Part shown: positions 5,600 to 5,623 of the stretch, in pieces
Layout: each line of letters opens with the position of its first letter
How positions within the stretch are numbered: the stretch's first letter is position 1
NCBI GenBank assembly: GCA_937921525.1
Contig: CAKZUM010000127.1
Location: forward strand, 1 to 5,623
DNA: 5,623 nt
Reading direction: 5' to 3'
Source: an uncultured Saprospiraceae bacterium
GTDB lineage: Bacteria > Bacteroidota > Bacteroidia > Chitinophagales > Saprospiraceae
Notes under the pieces: model-generated
The model's database searches: none
What the model saw: only the letters and a program-made list of their open reading frames with translations
What the model was told of the DNA's origin: nothing
Made by a program: the position numbers and the translations under genes

Positions 5600-5623
5600 A
5601 AGTAAAGCCTTTCAAAATGAAAG

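Noticed and set aside
5617..5623. ATG AAA at the right edge, 17 bases after the lipoprotein stop
   Set aside because: It could be the start of the next gene, but only seven bases are present and no clear ribosome binding site precedes it, so it is not listed as a feature.

Overview
The window looks like chromosome of a low-GC member of the Bacteroidota, most likely a marine-type Saprospiria relative. The case rests on protein content. There is a secreted M43 (cytophagalysin/pappalysin-like) metalloprotease, a 'choice-of-anchor B' LVIVD-repeat protein, MopE-type DxDxDG...DCDD modules, a tandem-repeat extracellular protein of a type common in Saprospiraceae, and a DUF4296-type lipoprotein. Leaders are AT-rich and mostly lack a Shine-Dalgarno sequence, which also fits the phylum. 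The genus cannot be fixed from sequence alone.

Layout. Positions 1-927 (minus) hold the first 309 residues of a secreted protein with two tandem Cys-containing beta-type repeats, an Asn/Ser linker and the start of a further domain. Its C-terminus lies outside the window. Positions 928-1512 are a 585-bp stretch without a convincing gene but with several small hairpins, including a weak terminator-like one. Positions 1513-3474 and 3500-4861 (both minus, 25 bp apart) form a probable two-gene operon. The upstream gene encodes an LVIVD-repeat protein ending in a MopE-type module and probably starts at TTG. The downstream gene encodes a metalloprotease with two more MopE-type modules, a beta-rich region and a pair of dockerin-like calcium loops. 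Positions 4862-5239 are a divergent intergenic region with an inverted repeat, a strong 15-bp hairpin and a T-tract. Positions 5240-5599 (plus) encode a small DUF4296-type lipoprotein, probably the first gene of an operon running off the right edge.

The three minus-strand genes all encode exported, extracellular-type proteins with predicted signal peptides and no membrane anchor. Two of them share a Cys/Asp-rich module at both protein and DNA level. This suggests a locus for surface or secreted proteins built by module shuffling. The lipoprotein gene faces the other way and looks like ordinary conserved Bacteroidota content. I see no mobile element, CRISPR array, tRNA or rRNA. I do not see clear evidence of a new defence or biosynthetic system. 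The most unusual items are the strong hairpin plus T-tract inside a divergent intergenic region, the inverted repeat beside it, and the odd C-terminal architecture of the two operon proteins.
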